DNA of 64,000 nucleotides from Cellulomonas sp. KRMCY2 (GTDB taxonomy: Bacteria > Actinomycetota > Actinomycetes > Actinomycetales > Cellulomonadaceae). The DNA lies in the NCBI RefSeq assembly GCF_000526515.1, contig NZ_JAGF01000001.1, positions 2,356,001-2,420,000 on the forward strand. The letters run 5' to 3'. The position numbers were made by a program, and so were the translations under genes. The notes under the pieces were generated by a model. It did no database searches. It was given only the letters and a program-made list of their open reading frames with translations, and had not been told where the DNA came from. Shown here piece after piece: positions 44,227 to 54,219 of this stretch (positions within the stretch are counted from its first letter, which is position 1; every line of letters begins with the position of its first letter).

Positions 44227-44826
44227 TCTTCCCGCTGGTCCTGAGCTGGCCGCGGCCGGTGCCCCTGTGCGGGTGCCGGTCGCGGTGACCTGCCGGGTGC
44301 TGGGGTTCTCCCGGCAGGCGTACTACTCCTGGCTGGCTGACCCGGTCAGCGCCCGGGACCTGGTCGACGCGTATGCGACCAACGCCGCGATCGACGCCCA
44401 CCGCGATGACCCGGAGTTCGGTTACCGGTTCATCGCCGACGAGCTGATCGAGGCCGGCCACCAGGTCTCCGAGCGGCGGGTCTGGCGGCTGTGCTCAGTC
44501 GCGGGGGTGTTCTCGGTGCACTCGGTCAAGCGCGGCAAGGGCCGCCGGCCCGGTCCGCCGGTCCACGACGACCTGGTCGAGCGGAACTTCACCGCCACCG
44601 CCCCGAACCGGTTGTGGCTGACGGACATCACCGAGCACGCCACGAGCGAAGGCAAGAGCTACTGCTGTGCGGTCAAGGACGTGTTCTCCAACCGGATCGT
44701 GGGGTAGTCGATCAGCGACCGGATGAAGTCCCAGCTCGCCGTGGACGCCCTGAACTCCGCGGTGGCCCGCCGCGGCGGACGGGCCGCGGTCGCCGGTTGC
44801 GTGGTTCACTCCGACCGCGGATCGCA

Positions 44827-46281
44827 AGGCGGATTCAATCGGTCGTCGCAACACCTCGAGGTCTCGGAGGTGTTCGATGGTTCGTCGGCAGCGGGCAGCG
44901 GATCGGGCGGTTCGGCCGAAGTTGAGGTCGCCCGGTCATCCGAAGTTCCAGCGCGAGGTCGAGACCGGGTTCTGGGTCGAGATCGTCAAGGGGCTGTTGC
45001 CCATCGAGGCGGCGGCCGCGGTCGGTGTGTCGCAGCCGGTCGGGCAGCGGTGGTTCCACGACGGTGGCGGCATGCCCCCGTTCGACCTCAAGGCGCAACC
45101 GTCGGGCCGCTACCTGTCCTTCGCTGAGCGCGAGGAGATCGCGCTGCTCAGGGCCCAGTGCCAGGGCGTGCGCGAGATCGCCCGGGCGGTCGGCCGTGAC
45201 CCGGGGACGATCTCTCGTGAGCTGCGCCGCAACGCGGCGACCCGTGGCGGGAAGGTCGAGTACCGGGCGTCGGTCGCGCAGTGGAAGGCCGATCTCGCCG
45301 CCCGTCGACCGAAGACCGCCAAGCTGGTCGCCGATCCGCGGCTGCACGCCTATGTCCAGGAGCGCCTGTCGGGGCAGGTCCGCCGGCCCGACGGGACCAC
45401 GGTCAGCGGGCCGGTGCCGCCGCGGTTCACCGGCAACCACAAGTCCCACCGCCGGGACCGGGTCTGGGTGCGGGCGTGGAGCCCGGAGCAGATCGCGAAC
45501 CGGATCAGGGTCGACTTCCCTGAGGATGAGTCCATGCGGATCAGCCATGAGGCGATCTACCAGGCGCTCTACATCCAGGGCCGTGGTGCTCTGCGGCGCG
45601 AGCTGGTGTGGTGTCTGCGCACCGGGCGCGCGCTGCGCGCGCCGCGGGAGCGGTCGCGGCGCAAGACCTGGGCGCACGTCACGCCCGAGACGCTGATCAG
45701 TGAACGCCCCGCCGAGGTCGAAGACCGCGCCGTCCCCGGGCACTGGGAAGGTGACCTCCTGATCGGGCTGGAGCGATCGGCGATCGGCACCGTCGTGGAG
45801 CGCACCACCCGGTTCACGATGCTGGTGCACCTTCCCCGCGAGGAGGGCTACCGCCACAAGGAGACGCCCAGGAACGGTCCCGCACTGGGCGGCTACGGGG
45901 CGATCACCATGAAGAACGCCCTCGCTACGACGATGTCCACGCTGCCGGCGCAACTGGCCCGTTCACTTACCTGGGACCGCGGCAAGGAGATGTCCGCCCA
46001 CGCCCAGTTCAAGGTCGCCACCGGCATCCCGGTGTTCTTCGCCGACCCGCAGTCCCCGTGGCAGCGGGGCACGAACGAGAACACGAACGGGCTGCTGCGC
46101 CAGTACTTCCCCAAGGGCACCGACCTGTCCCGCTGGAGCGCCGAAGACCTCGAAGCCGTCGCCCACGCGTTGAACACCAGGCCCCGCAAGACCCTCGGCT
46201 GGAAGACCCCCGCCGAAGCCTTCAACGAGCACCTACTCTTGCTCCAACAAGCCGGTGTTGCATCGACCGGTTGAATCCGGT
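44827..46281 (+). mobile_element. IS30-family element
   Basis: About 1455 bp. The ends aggcggattcaatcggtcg and (complement of right end) accggattcaaccggtcg form imperfect inverted repeats of about 26 bases. A 2-bp duplication (ca) flanks it. It carries one intact transposase. Confidence 0.8.
44877..46274 (+). CDS. IS30 transposase
   Basis: 465 residues, full length and open. The N-terminal part has two HTH-like regions (PIEAAAAVGVSQPVGQRWFH and LSFAEREEIALLRAQCQGVR, IARAVGRDPGTISRELRRNA). The DDE core follows: HWEGDLLIGLERSAIGTVVE (Asp), LARSLTWDRGKEM (Asp), and QRGTNENTNGLLRQYFPKGT (Glu). It recognises its own 26-base ends. It looks functional and its 3' half is nearly identical to the chimera at 12087-12788, so it has been active or recombining recently. 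Confidence 0.9.
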   Translation: MVRRQRAADRAVRPKLRSPGHPKFQREVETGFWVEIVKGLLPIEAAAAVGVSQPVGQRWFHDGGGMPPFDLKAQPSGRYLSFAEREEIALLRAQCQGVREIARAVGRDPGTISRELRRNAATRGGKVEYRASVAQWKADLAARRPKTAKLVADPRLHAYVQERLSGQVRRPDGTTVSGPVPPRFTGNHKSHRRDRVWVRAWSPEQIANRIRVDFPEDESMRISHEAIYQALYIQGRGALRRELVWCLRTGRALRAPRERSRRKTWAHVTPETLISERPAEVEDRAVPGHWEGDLLIGLERSAIGTVVERTTRFTMLVHLPREEGYRHKETPRNGPALGGYGAITMKNALATTMSTLPAQLARSLTWDRGKEMSAHAQFKVATGIPVFFADPQSPWQRGTNENTNGLLRQYFPKGTDLSRWSAEDLEAVAHALNTRPRKTLGWKTPAEAFNEHLLLLQQAGVASTG

Positions 46282-46771
46282 CAGTACCTCGCGGTTCGAT
46301 ACACCCAGCGGCTGGCCGAGGCCGGCGCCGTCGCCTCGGTCGGGTCCACCGGCGACTCCTACGACAACGCCCTGGCCGAGGCGTTCAACTCGTTGTTCAA
46401 GGCCGAGCTGGTTCGCAACAAGGGCCCCTGGAAGAACATCGACGACCTGGAGATCGCCGTCGCCGAATACATCGACTGGTTCAACCACCGGCGCCTGCAC
46501 GGGGAGATCGGACTGATCCCACCAGTCGAGCAGGAGGACACCTACTACCGTCAGAACAACGCCCCGGCGACCGCCGGAGCGTCAGTTGCGAGCCTCCACT
46601 GAAGTCGGCACGAGACACTTCCTCACGAGCGGTACCGGCCCGTGTCGGCCACGCCGGCCGGTCCTGAGGCATTCGGGTGATCTTCCGACGAAGTGCCGCG
46701 CGGCGGGGTAGGAGACCACTAGCCTCCAGGACGGGGAGTCACAAGCGGCGGCCCTGGACTTGACAGGGGGC

Positions 46772-49700
46772 ATGACCGTGCGCGGTTTGCTGGCGATTCG
46801 TCTTCGGGTTGTAGCTCGGGCTGTGGTGGTGACGCTTCTCCTCGGGATGCTGGTCGGCGTTGTGCCGGCGGCCCCGGCGGCCCTGGCTGTTGCGGATGAG
46901 GGGCCGTGGTCTGGGACGCTCGCATTGTCAGCGGCACGTTCTGAGGTCGATGCGAATGATGCGTCGACGACCTTCACGGTGGCGGTGAGCAAGGATGTGG
47001 TTTCGCCGTACTACTTGACGGTCTATGACGACACCGGGCGTCAGGTGTTCGACTGTGCTGGTTCCTCGACCTGCAAGGGTGGGGCGACGTTCACCGCCTG
47101 GACGCCGAACAACGCCACCCGGACCTACACCGCCTACGTGGCCCTGGACCGACCCATGACCGGGCCCCCCGTCAACGACGTGCGTGGGGCGTCGAGTGTG
47201 TCGGTGGCGAATCTGGGGTGGACCGGGACTCTTGAGCTGTCGGCGGACCGGACCGACGTCGATGCGAACAACGCGGCGACGGTCTTTACGGTCACGCCGA
47301 GCATGGATGTGGTTTCGCCGTACTACTTGACGGTCTATGACGACACCGGGCGTCAGGTGTTCGACTGTGCTGGTTCCTCGACCTGCAAGGGTGGGGCGAC
47401 GTTCACCGCCTGGACGCCGAACAACGCCACCCGGACCTACACCGCCTACGTGGCCCTGGACCGACCCATGACCGGGCCCCCGGTCAACGACGTCCGCTCA
47501 CCGGTGGCAGTCACGGTGGGGAATCTTGGGTGGACCGGGTCGACCACGCTGACCGCCGACTCGCCGTACGCCGATGCGAATGATGCGTCGACGACCTTCA
47601 CGGTGGCGGTGAGCAAGGATGTGGTTTCGCCGTACTACTTGACGGTCTATGACGACACCGGGCGTCAGGTGTTCGACTGTGCTGGTTCCTCGACCTGCAA
47701 GGGTGGGGCGACGTTCACCGCCTGGACGCCGAACAACGCCACCCGGACCTACACCGCCTACGTGGCCCTGGACCGACCCATGACCGGGCCCCCCGTCAAC
47801 GACGTGCGTGGGGCGTCGAGTGTGTCGGTGGCGAATCTGGGGTGGACCGGGACTCTTGAGCTGTCGGCGGACCGGACCGACGTCGATGCGAACAACGCGG
47901 CGACGGTCTTTACGGTCACGCCGAGCATGGATGTGGTTTCGCCGTACTACTTGACGGTCTATGACGACACCGGGCGTCAGGTGTTCGACTGTGCTGGTTC
48001 CTCGACCTGCAAGGGTGGGGCGACGTTCACCGCCTGGACGCCGAACAACGCCACCCGGACCTACACCGCCTACGTGGCCCTGGACCGACCCATGACCGGG
48101 CCCCCGGTCAACGACGTCCGCTCACCGGTGGCAGTCACGGTGGGGAATCTTGGGTGGACCGGGTCGACCACGCTGACCGCCGACTCGCCGTACGCCGATG
48201 CGAATGATGCGTCGACGACCTTCACGGTGGCGGTGAGCAAGGATGTGGTTTCGCCGTACTACTTGACGGTCTATGACGACACCGGGCGTCAGGTGTTCGA
48301 CTGTGCTGGTTCCTCGACCTGCAAGGGTGGGGCGACGTTCACCGCCTGGACGCCGAACAACGCCACCCGGACCTACACCGCCTACGTGGCCCTGGACCGA
48401 CCCATGACCGGGCCCCCCGTCAACGACGTGCGTGGGGCGTCGAGTGTGTCGGTGGCGAATCTGGGGTGGACCGGGACTCTTGAGCTGTCGGCGGACCGGA
48501 CCGACGTCGATGCGAACAACGCGGCGACGGTCTTTACGGTCACGCCGAGCATGGATGTGGTTTCGCCGTACTACTTGACGGTCTATGACGACACCGGGCG
48601 TCAGGTGTTCGACTGTGCTGGTTCCTCGACCTGCAAGGGTGGGGCGACGTTCACCGCCTGGACGCCGAACAACGCCACCCGGACCTACACCGCCTACGTG
48701 GCCCTGGACCGACCCATGACCGGGCCCCCGGTCAACGACGTCCGCTCACCGGTGGCAGTCACGGTCCGAAACCACGGCTGGACAGGCTCAGTCGCGCTCC
48801 TGCAACGGCAGTCGAGCCCGACGAGCCGCACCATGACCGTGACGCCGAGCAAGGATGTGGTTTCGCCGTACTACTTGACGGTCTATGACGACACCGGGCG
48901 TCAGGTGTTCGACTGTGCTGGTTCCTCGACCTGCAAGGGTGGGGCGACGTTCACCGCCTGGACGCCCAGCAACGCCACCCGGACCTACACCGCCTACGTG
49001 GCCCAAGACCGACCCATGACCGGGCCCCCCATCAACGACGTGCGGGCGATCAGTGGGGTCTACAGCACGGCGGGTCGTGGGCCGACGGAGTCCGGCGAGA
49101 CCGCTGCGGGGTACAACTTGTCCCAGGCATGTAACGACCGGTGCGCCGGCGACCCCGTCAACACCACGACCGGTGAGTTCTTCGAGACGACCACTGACCT
49201 GGCGGTTCCTGGGTCCGGTCCGGGGTTGGCGTTCACCCGTTCCTACGGTGTGAGTCGCACCGACGTGGCCGGGACGCTGGGCCGCGGTTGGACGGACAGC
49301 TTCGCGATGCGCTTGTCGATCCGAGTCGGTGCGGTTGGCAACTCGTTGGAGACGGCGTCTCAGGTCCAGGTCACACAGGAGAACGGCAGCGTGATCACGT
49401 TCTCGCGGCTGTGGAACGGCACCTATGTCGGCCCTGACCGTACGTTCGCCTCCCTGGTTCGGGACACGGACGGGACCTACGTGTTGACCCGGAACGGTCA
49501 GCAACGGTTCACCTTCGACGCCCAGGGTCGCCTTGCCACGCTGGCCGACGCCAACAACAACACGGTGACCCTGTCCTACGACGGTGATCAGCTTGCCGCG
49601 GCCGCCGACGACAAGGGTCGCTCCCTGCAGCTGACATGGTCCGAAGATCGGATCGCGTCGGTCACCGATCAGACCGGTCGGAGTGTCACCTACACCTACT

Positions 49701-52700
49701 CCGCGGCCGGTGACCTGACCCGTGTGGTTGGTCCCGATGGTTCGGTCAAGGTCTACTCCTATGACACCGCCCACCGGGTCGTTTCGATGATCCACCCAGA
49801 TGGTGGGATCACGCGCAACGACTACGACGTGGCGTCGCGGGTGATCAAGCAGACCGACCCGCTTGGGCGCGTCCTGACGTTCGCCTATGGCGACGGCCAG
49901 ACCACGATCACCGAACCGACCGGTTCGGTGGGGATCGAACGCTACGTCGATGGCCAGGTGCTCTCTAGAACGACGGCGGCCGGGACCGACCTGGAGGCCA
50001 CAACCTTCTTCACCTACGGGGCCACCAACCAGGTCGAGTCCACCACCGACCCGCTGGGCCGGGTGGTCCGGTTCACCCATGACGCTCGGGGCAATCGCAC
50101 GTCGGTGACCGACCCGCTGGGACGGATCTCGACCACGACCTTTGACCAGTGGAACAACCCGCTGACGGTGACCAACGCTGCAGGGGAGACCACGTCGTTC
50201 GCGTATGACGAGCACGGAAACCTGACCGGCAGCACCGGCCCGGATGGTGCGGTCTCGACGATGACGGTCAACCCGGACGGGACGATCGCAACTGCGACCG
50301 ACCCGTTGGGTCGCGTGACAAGCTTCGCTTATGACACCAACGGCTACCTGGCGACGGTCACCGGTCCGGATGGGGCCGCGTTGGTGACCCAGTTCGACGA
50401 GCTCGGGCGGGTGGTGGCGACGACCGATCCGCGCGGCACCGCACCTGGCGCCTCGCCCGCGGAGTACACCACGACGTTCAGCTACGACGCGGCCGGCCGC
50501 CGCACCTCGGGCACCGACCCGTTGGGTGCCGTCGTTGCCACGGCCTATGACGCCGCCGGGCGACCGACCACTGTCACTGACGCGCTGGGGGCCCAAAGCC
50601 TGCGCGAGTACGACGCCGCCGGTCAGCTGGTCGCGGTGGTTGATGCCGCGGGTGGCCGCACGACCATGACCTATGACGGTGCCGGGCGCATGCTGACCGT
50701 CACCGACGCCCTCGGGGCCACGACCAGCACGGAGTACGACGCCCTGGGGCGGGCGGTTGGGCTGACCGACGCCCTGGGCCGGATCAGTCGGACCGAGTAC
50801 GACGCCGGGGACCGGGTCGTGGCCACGGTAGCGCCCTCCGGTGCGCGGACCACCTACACCTACGACGTCGCCGACCAGCTCCTGACCGTCGCCGACCCCC
50901 TGGGCGGTCAGACGGTCACGACCTACGACCCGGCAGGCCGCCCTGTGACGGTCACCGATGCCGACGGGCGTGCCGTCACCGGCACCTATGACGACGCCGG
51001 CAGGCCGGTCGCCTTGGAGCGGGCCGACGGCAGCACCGTGGCGTGGGCCTATGACGCTTCCGGGCAGATCACCGCCTACACCGACGCCGCCGGGACCCCC
51101 ACGACCTACACCTACGACACCGCCGGCAGACGGGCCACATCGACCGATGCCGCCGGACGCACCACCGCCTATGCCTATGACCGGGCGGGCCTGCTGGCCA
51201 CCGTCACCTACCCCGACGCCCAGCACGCCTCGTACTCCTATGACGCAGCGGGTCAGGTAGTGGGCATCGACTACTCCGACACCACACCGGACGTGACCTA
51301 CACCTACGACGCCGCTGGGCGGGCCACGGCCGTGACCGACGGGACCGGGCAGACCGACTACTCCTACGACGTGCTCGGCCAGGTCCTGGACGTCACTCGC
51401 GGCGCGACCACCGTCGGGTATGGGTGGGACAACGTCGGGCAGCTGACGGACCTGACCTACCCCAGCGGCCAGAGCGTTCAGCGCACCTACGACGCGGCCG
51501 GGCAGCTGACCACGCTCACCGACTGGGCCGACCGGGTGTTCACCTACACCTGGACCGACGACGGGCAGGTCGACCAGCTCACCTACCCCAACGGGGTCAC
51601 CACCGACTACGAGCAGGACGCGACCGGGCAGGTTCTGGGCATCACCACTTCCAATGACACCGGGATCGACCTGCTCGAGCTCGCCTACTCCTACACCGAC
51701 GCCGGGCTGATGGCCGACCAGACCACCACCCGCTCCACCGAAGCCCGCGCCCCACCGACCGCCACGACCAGCACCTCGACCTTCACCTGGGACCCGCTGG
51801 CCCGGATCGCCCAGATCAGCGGAGACCAGGCCGGGACATTCACCTTCGACACCACAGGGTCGCTGACGGCCCTGGCCGACGGGCGCACCCTGACCTACGA
51901 CCCCGCCGGTCAGGTCACCGGCCTGACCAACCCCACCGCAATCACCGTCACGGCGTTCGGGTACGACGGACGGGGCAACCGGACCACAACCGCAACCACT
52001 GGGGTGGCCGGCACCGCAACGACCACCGCGGCCTACGACCTGGCCAACCGGCTCACGTCACTGACCAGCCCCGACGGCGTGACGACCAGCTACACCTACA
52101 ACGCAGCAGGGCTCCGCGCCTCGGCGACCACCGGCACCGGGCCTGACGCCGTCGAGGACTTCACCTGGGACTCTGCCGCGCCCATCCCGCTGCTACTGGC
52201 CGACGCCAGGTTCACCTACCTCTACGGAGCCGGAACGGCGCCCCTGGCTCAGGTCGCCCTGGACGACGGGCACGTCGAGTACCTGCACACCGACCTGATC
52301 GGCTCGATCCGCACCACCACCGACACCAACGGCCAGGTCACCGCCGACGCCAACTACGACACCTACGGCCAACCACTGACCATCACCAACAGCCCGGTCA
52401 GCGACGTCACACGCTTCGGATACGCCGGGGAGTACACCGACCCCACCGGCTACATCTACCTCCGCAACCGCTACTACGACCCAACCACCGCACAGTTCCT
52501 AACTCGAGACCCACTGGAAGACCGGACCCTCGACCCCTACGGCTACACCAGCGGCAACCCTCTCCAGTTCATCGACCCGTTGGGGCTGTTTTCTTGGAAT
52601 CCGCTGGACTGGGACCCCGATGTGCTCGACACGGTCTCAGCAATCGCAGGCGGTGCGGCGGCAATCCTGGTGGTGACAGGAGTAGGGGCACCGGTCGCGG

Positions 52701-53008
52701 CCGTCCTCGGCGGAGTGGCCATGGCCACCTCAGCTGTCGCAACGGTCAACCGAGTCCGACAAGGGGACGATTTCATTGACATCGCGCTGTCTGGCGTGGG
52801 CGCTGTCACTGGTGCCGGCGGACTGGCTGCAAGGGCCGTCGCCAAGGGTTCCGTCGCCGCCGCGCGGGCGGCATCCGCCTACACTCGCGGAGCCGGGTCC
52901 GCGGGACGTGCAGTCGACGATGTGCTGGAGACCTTCGACGTGCTGGGCTACACACCTCTGACGTTCCTGGATGGAGCTCGCGCCCTCTGGTGTGAAGGAG
53001 TGATCTAG
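46772..53008 (+). CDS. RHS/YD-repeat secreted polymorphic-toxin-like protein
   Basis: 2078 residues. The signal peptide (VVARAVVVTLLLGMLVGVVP, cleavage near AALA) is followed by seven ~100-residue domains sharing DVVSPYYLTVYDDTGRQVFD and CKGGATFTAW, arranged as a 208-residue pair repeated three times plus one. Next come a DUF6531-type start (DPVNTTTGEFFETTTDLAVP, about 790), some 40 YD repeats (about 930-1860), and the RHS core signature (YDPTTAQFLTRDPLEDRTLD, about 1900) ending in DPLGL. The last ~140 residues form the variable tip. It has two hydrophobic stretches (AIAGGAAAILVVTGVGAPVA, IALSGVGAVTGAGGLAARAV) and no nuclease motif that I recognise. Start: ATG 46772, or GTG 46778, which is better spaced from the AGGGGG site. 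Confidence 0.85.
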   Translation: MTVRGLLAIRLRVVARAVVVTLLLGMLVGVVPAAPAALAVADEGPWSGTLALSAARSEVDANDASTTFTVAVSKDVVSPYYLTVYDDTGRQVFDCAGSSTCKGGATFTAWTPNNATRTYTAYVALDRPMTGPPVNDVRGASSVSVANLGWTGTLELSADRTDVDANNAATVFTVTPSMDVVSPYYLTVYDDTGRQVFDCAGSSTCKGGATFTAWTPNNATRTYTAYVALDRPMTGPPVNDVRSPVAVTVGNLGWTGSTTLTADSPYADANDASTTFTVAVSKDVVSPYYLTVYDDTGRQVFDCAGSSTCKGGATFTAWTPNNATRTYTAYVALDRPMTGPPVNDVRGASSVSVANLGWTGTLELSADRTDVDANNAATVFTVTPSMDVVSPYYLTVYDDTGRQVFDCAGSSTCKGGATFTAWTPNNATRTYTAYVALDRPMTGPPVNDVRSPVAVTVGNLGWTGSTTLTADSPYADANDASTTFTVAVSKDVVSPYYLTVYDDTGRQVFDCAGSSTCKGGATFTAWTPNNATRTYTAYVALDRPMTGPPVNDVRGASSVSVANLGWTGTLELSADRTDVDANNAATVFTVTPSMDVVSPYYLTVYDDTGRQVFDCAGSSTCKGGATFTAWTPNNATRTYTAYVALDRPMTGPPVNDVRSPVAVTVRNHGWTGSVALLQRQSSPTSRTMTVTPSKDVVSPYYLTVYDDTGRQVFDCAGSSTCKGGATFTAWTPSNATRTYTAYVAQDRPMTGPPINDVRAISGVYSTAGRGPTESGETAAGYNLSQACNDRCAGDPVNTTTGEFFETTTDLAVPGSGPGLAFTRSYGVSRTDVAGTLGRGWTDSFAMRLSIRVGAVGNSLETASQVQVTQENGSVITFSRLWNGTYVGPDRTFASLVRDTDGTYVLTRNGQQRFTFDAQGRLATLADANNNTVTLSYDGDQLAAAADDKGRSLQLTWSEDRIASVTDQTGRSVTYTYSAAGDLTRVVGPDGSVKVYSYDTAHRVVSMIHPDGGITRNDYDVASRVIKQTDPLGRVLTFAYGDGQTTITEPTGSVGIERYVDGQVLSRTTAAGTDLEATTFFTYGATNQVESTTDPLGRVVRFTHDARGNRTSVTDPLGRISTTTFDQWNNPLTVTNAAGETTSFAYDEHGNLTGSTGPDGAVSTMTVNPDGTIATATDPLGRVTSFAYDTNGYLATVTGPDGAALVTQFDELGRVVATTDPRGTAPGASPAEYTTTFSYDAAGRRTSGTDPLGAVVATAYDAAGRPTTVTDALGAQSLREYDAAGQLVAVVDAAGGRTTMTYDGAGRMLTVTDALGATTSTEYDALGRAVGLTDALGRISRTEYDAGDRVVATVAPSGARTTYTYDVADQLLTVADPLGGQTVTTYDPAGRPVTVTDADGRAVTGTYDDAGRPVALERADGSTVAWAYDASGQITAYTDAAGTPTTYTYDTAGRRATSTDAAGRTTAYAYDRAGLLATVTYPDAQHASYSYDAAGQVVGIDYSDTTPDVTYTYDAAGRATAVTDGTGQTDYSYDVLGQVLDVTRGATTVGYGWDNVGQLTDLTYPSGQSVQRTYDAAGQLTTLTDWADRVFTYTWTDDGQVDQLTYPNGVTTDYEQDATGQVLGITTSNDTGIDLLELAYSYTDAGLMADQTTTRSTEARAPPTATTSTSTFTWDPLARIAQISGDQAGTFTFDTTGSLTALADGRTLTYDPAGQVTGLTNPTAITVTAFGYDGRGNRTTTATTGVAGTATTTAAYDLANRLTSLTSPDGVTTSYTYNAAGLRASATTGTGPDAVEDFTWDSAAPIPLLLADARFTYLYGAGTAPLAQVALDDGHVEYLHTDLIGSIRTTTDTNGQVTADANYDTYGQPLTITNSPVSDVTRFGYAGEYTDPTGYIYLRNRYYDPTTAQFLTRDPLEDRTLDPYGYTSGNPLQFIDPLGLFSWNPLDWDPDVLDTVSAIAGGAAAILVVTGVGAPVAAVLGGVAMATSAVATVNRVRQGDDFIDIALSGVGAVTGAGGLAARAVAKGSVAAARAASAYTRGAGSAGRAVDDVLETFDVLGYTPLTFLDGARALWCEGVI
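46949..48765 (+). repeat. 624-bp tandem repeats in the RHS gene
   Basis: Units begin at 46949, 47573 and 48197 and each encodes 208 residues. The core block recurs within each unit and once more at about 48850. The copies look identical at the DNA level until they diverge after 48765. Confidence 0.9.
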
Positions 53009-53554
53009 ATGCCGACGTCGGACGTCCGGTTCATCAGGGAGAGCGCCCTCGCCTGGCGAGCGCTGCACCGCATTTCAAGGGTGTTCGTGACCAAAGCGAT
53101 CGTGGCGCGTGACGTCCGCGGCCGGTCACGCGAGCAGCTCGCCGCGGACATCGTCAACGACGGTCTCGGGCCGCGCGCATCGGTATGGGGTCGTGACCAC
53201 GCGGTCGAAATGCTCACGTACGCGGTTCCCATCGTTGCGACCGCGGCATACGTCCCGCTGCTGGTAGGCGCCCTACTCGTGCGGCCGATCTTCGGTGGCC
53301 CTGCAACGGGGAACGTTCTCGCCCTAGCGGCAGCTGTCCTCTTTCCGGTGCTCGGGCTCGTGGTTCCGTTGTCGGTACGGTTTGCTCGGGCACGCCATCA
53401 ACTACGCGCATGGGAAGCTAGGGGCGAGCCTGAGGACGAGCAGCCCGTCGACGGCTCGCTCCCGCGCGGGGTCGATGCCGTCATTGGCATGTCAATAGGC
53501 GGGGTGCTCAGCATCATGATGATCGCCGGAGTGATCCTTGGACCGTCCCGCTAG
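53009..53554 (+). CDS. Three-helix membrane protein, candidate immunity protein for the RHS tip
   Basis: 181 residues. It begins at the base after the RHS stop, so it is translationally linked. After a charged N-terminal region (residues 1-60) there are three membrane helices: LTYAVPIVATAAYVPLLVGA, VLALAAAVLFPVLGLVVPLS and VIGMSIGGVLSIMMIAGVIL. No family recognised. Genes placed directly after an RHS toxin tip usually encode its immunity protein. A membrane immunity protein would fit a membrane-acting tip, which the two hydrophobic stretches of the RHS C-terminus suggest. This is inference from position. Confidence 0.6.
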   Translation: MPTSDVRFIRESALAWRALHRISRVFVTKAIVARDVRGRSREQLAADIVNDGLGPRASVWGRDHAVEMLTYAVPIVATAAYVPLLVGALLVRPIFGGPATGNVLALAAAVLFPVLGLVVPLSVRFARARHQLRAWEARGEPEDEQPVDGSLPRGVDAVIGMSIGGVLSIMMIAGVILGPSR

Positions 53555-54219
53555 TGACTTCAGGACGACTGTCGCCGTGACCACCGACAACACCCGTCCG
53601 AGGGCAACCCGCGCCGTCGGGACCATCCGCCGCAGCGAAGGCTCAAGCGCGTGAGCTCCGGAGACGACCAGGCGGCGAACTCAGAACGCAGCGATTCGGC
53701 GAATCACGCCGTGGCTGACGCTCTCACCGGTCCACGGCAGTTGCCCATTACCCAGGCAGGCGCGTCTTCGATCTGAGCCCCTGACCGCCGAGGACCTGGA
53801 GTCTCTCGCCCCATCACTACGGCCCCAAGTGGGGCCACATCAGGCTGTCACTCTCAGCGGGCCTCGGGTGTCGATGAGCGAGCCGTCTCGTTCGGCCAGC
53901 ACATCGGTGATCGAGCCGCGCCCGAGCGCCCGGGGCCGGGCAAGCGACCGTGCCCTCTGACACGGGCCTGGACCGGACGGCCCGTCAGTTGGGCCGCGTC
54001 CCTCGGTGAGGCGCCCTTCGTGAGGCCCTTGACCTCAACGAGCCCGACCGACCCCGCAGCCATGGGGGCGCTGCAGTTCTGGGCCCGATGAAGCAGGATC
54101 GAGACCTCGGACACGCCGGGTGTTCTCGGTGCACAGTGTGGCGACAAGATCACTTCAGGGAGTCCCGGGAGTTCGCTCTCCGGGATGCCGACGACTGTGA
54201 CCTCACGGCGGACGTGTTC
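53555..54219. other. Non-coding stretch left of integrase 3
   Basis: About 660 bases without a convincing gene. From 54087 it is homologous to 43372-43503. Frames present are short and rich in arginine and proline and look like chance. Confidence 0.5.

Larger units (their letters stand above)
44223..46602 (+). pseudogene. IS3 orfB, three lesions, split by IS30
   Basis: From ATG 44223 (MIFPLVL) the frame is lost by a 1-base deletion near 44237. The correct frame continues VPVAVTCRVLGFSRQAYYSW and RLWLTDITEHATSEGKSYCC, to an in-frame TAG at 44705 where homologues have TAC (GYSISDRM). It then runs SISDRMKSQLAVDALNSAVA and HSDRGSQ up to the IS30. The tail resumes at 46282 as QYLAVRYTQRLAEAGAVASV, DNALAEAFNSLFKAELV and WFNHRRLHGEIGLIPP, stop 46600. 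Confidence 0.85.
43876..46620 (+). mobile_element. IS3-family element carrying an inserted IS30
   Basis: orfA and the first part of orfB (43933-44826) and the orfB tail (46282-46602) belong to one IS3, interrupted by an IS30 at 44827-46281. The left edge is where integrase homology stops (~43876). The right edge is approximate because I could not match terminal repeats. Confidence 0.7.

Noticed and set aside
48788-51226. Long minus-strand open frame opposite the RHS YD repeats
   Set aside because: Gly/Arg/Val-rich nonsense complementary to a clear RHS protein; caused by high GC.
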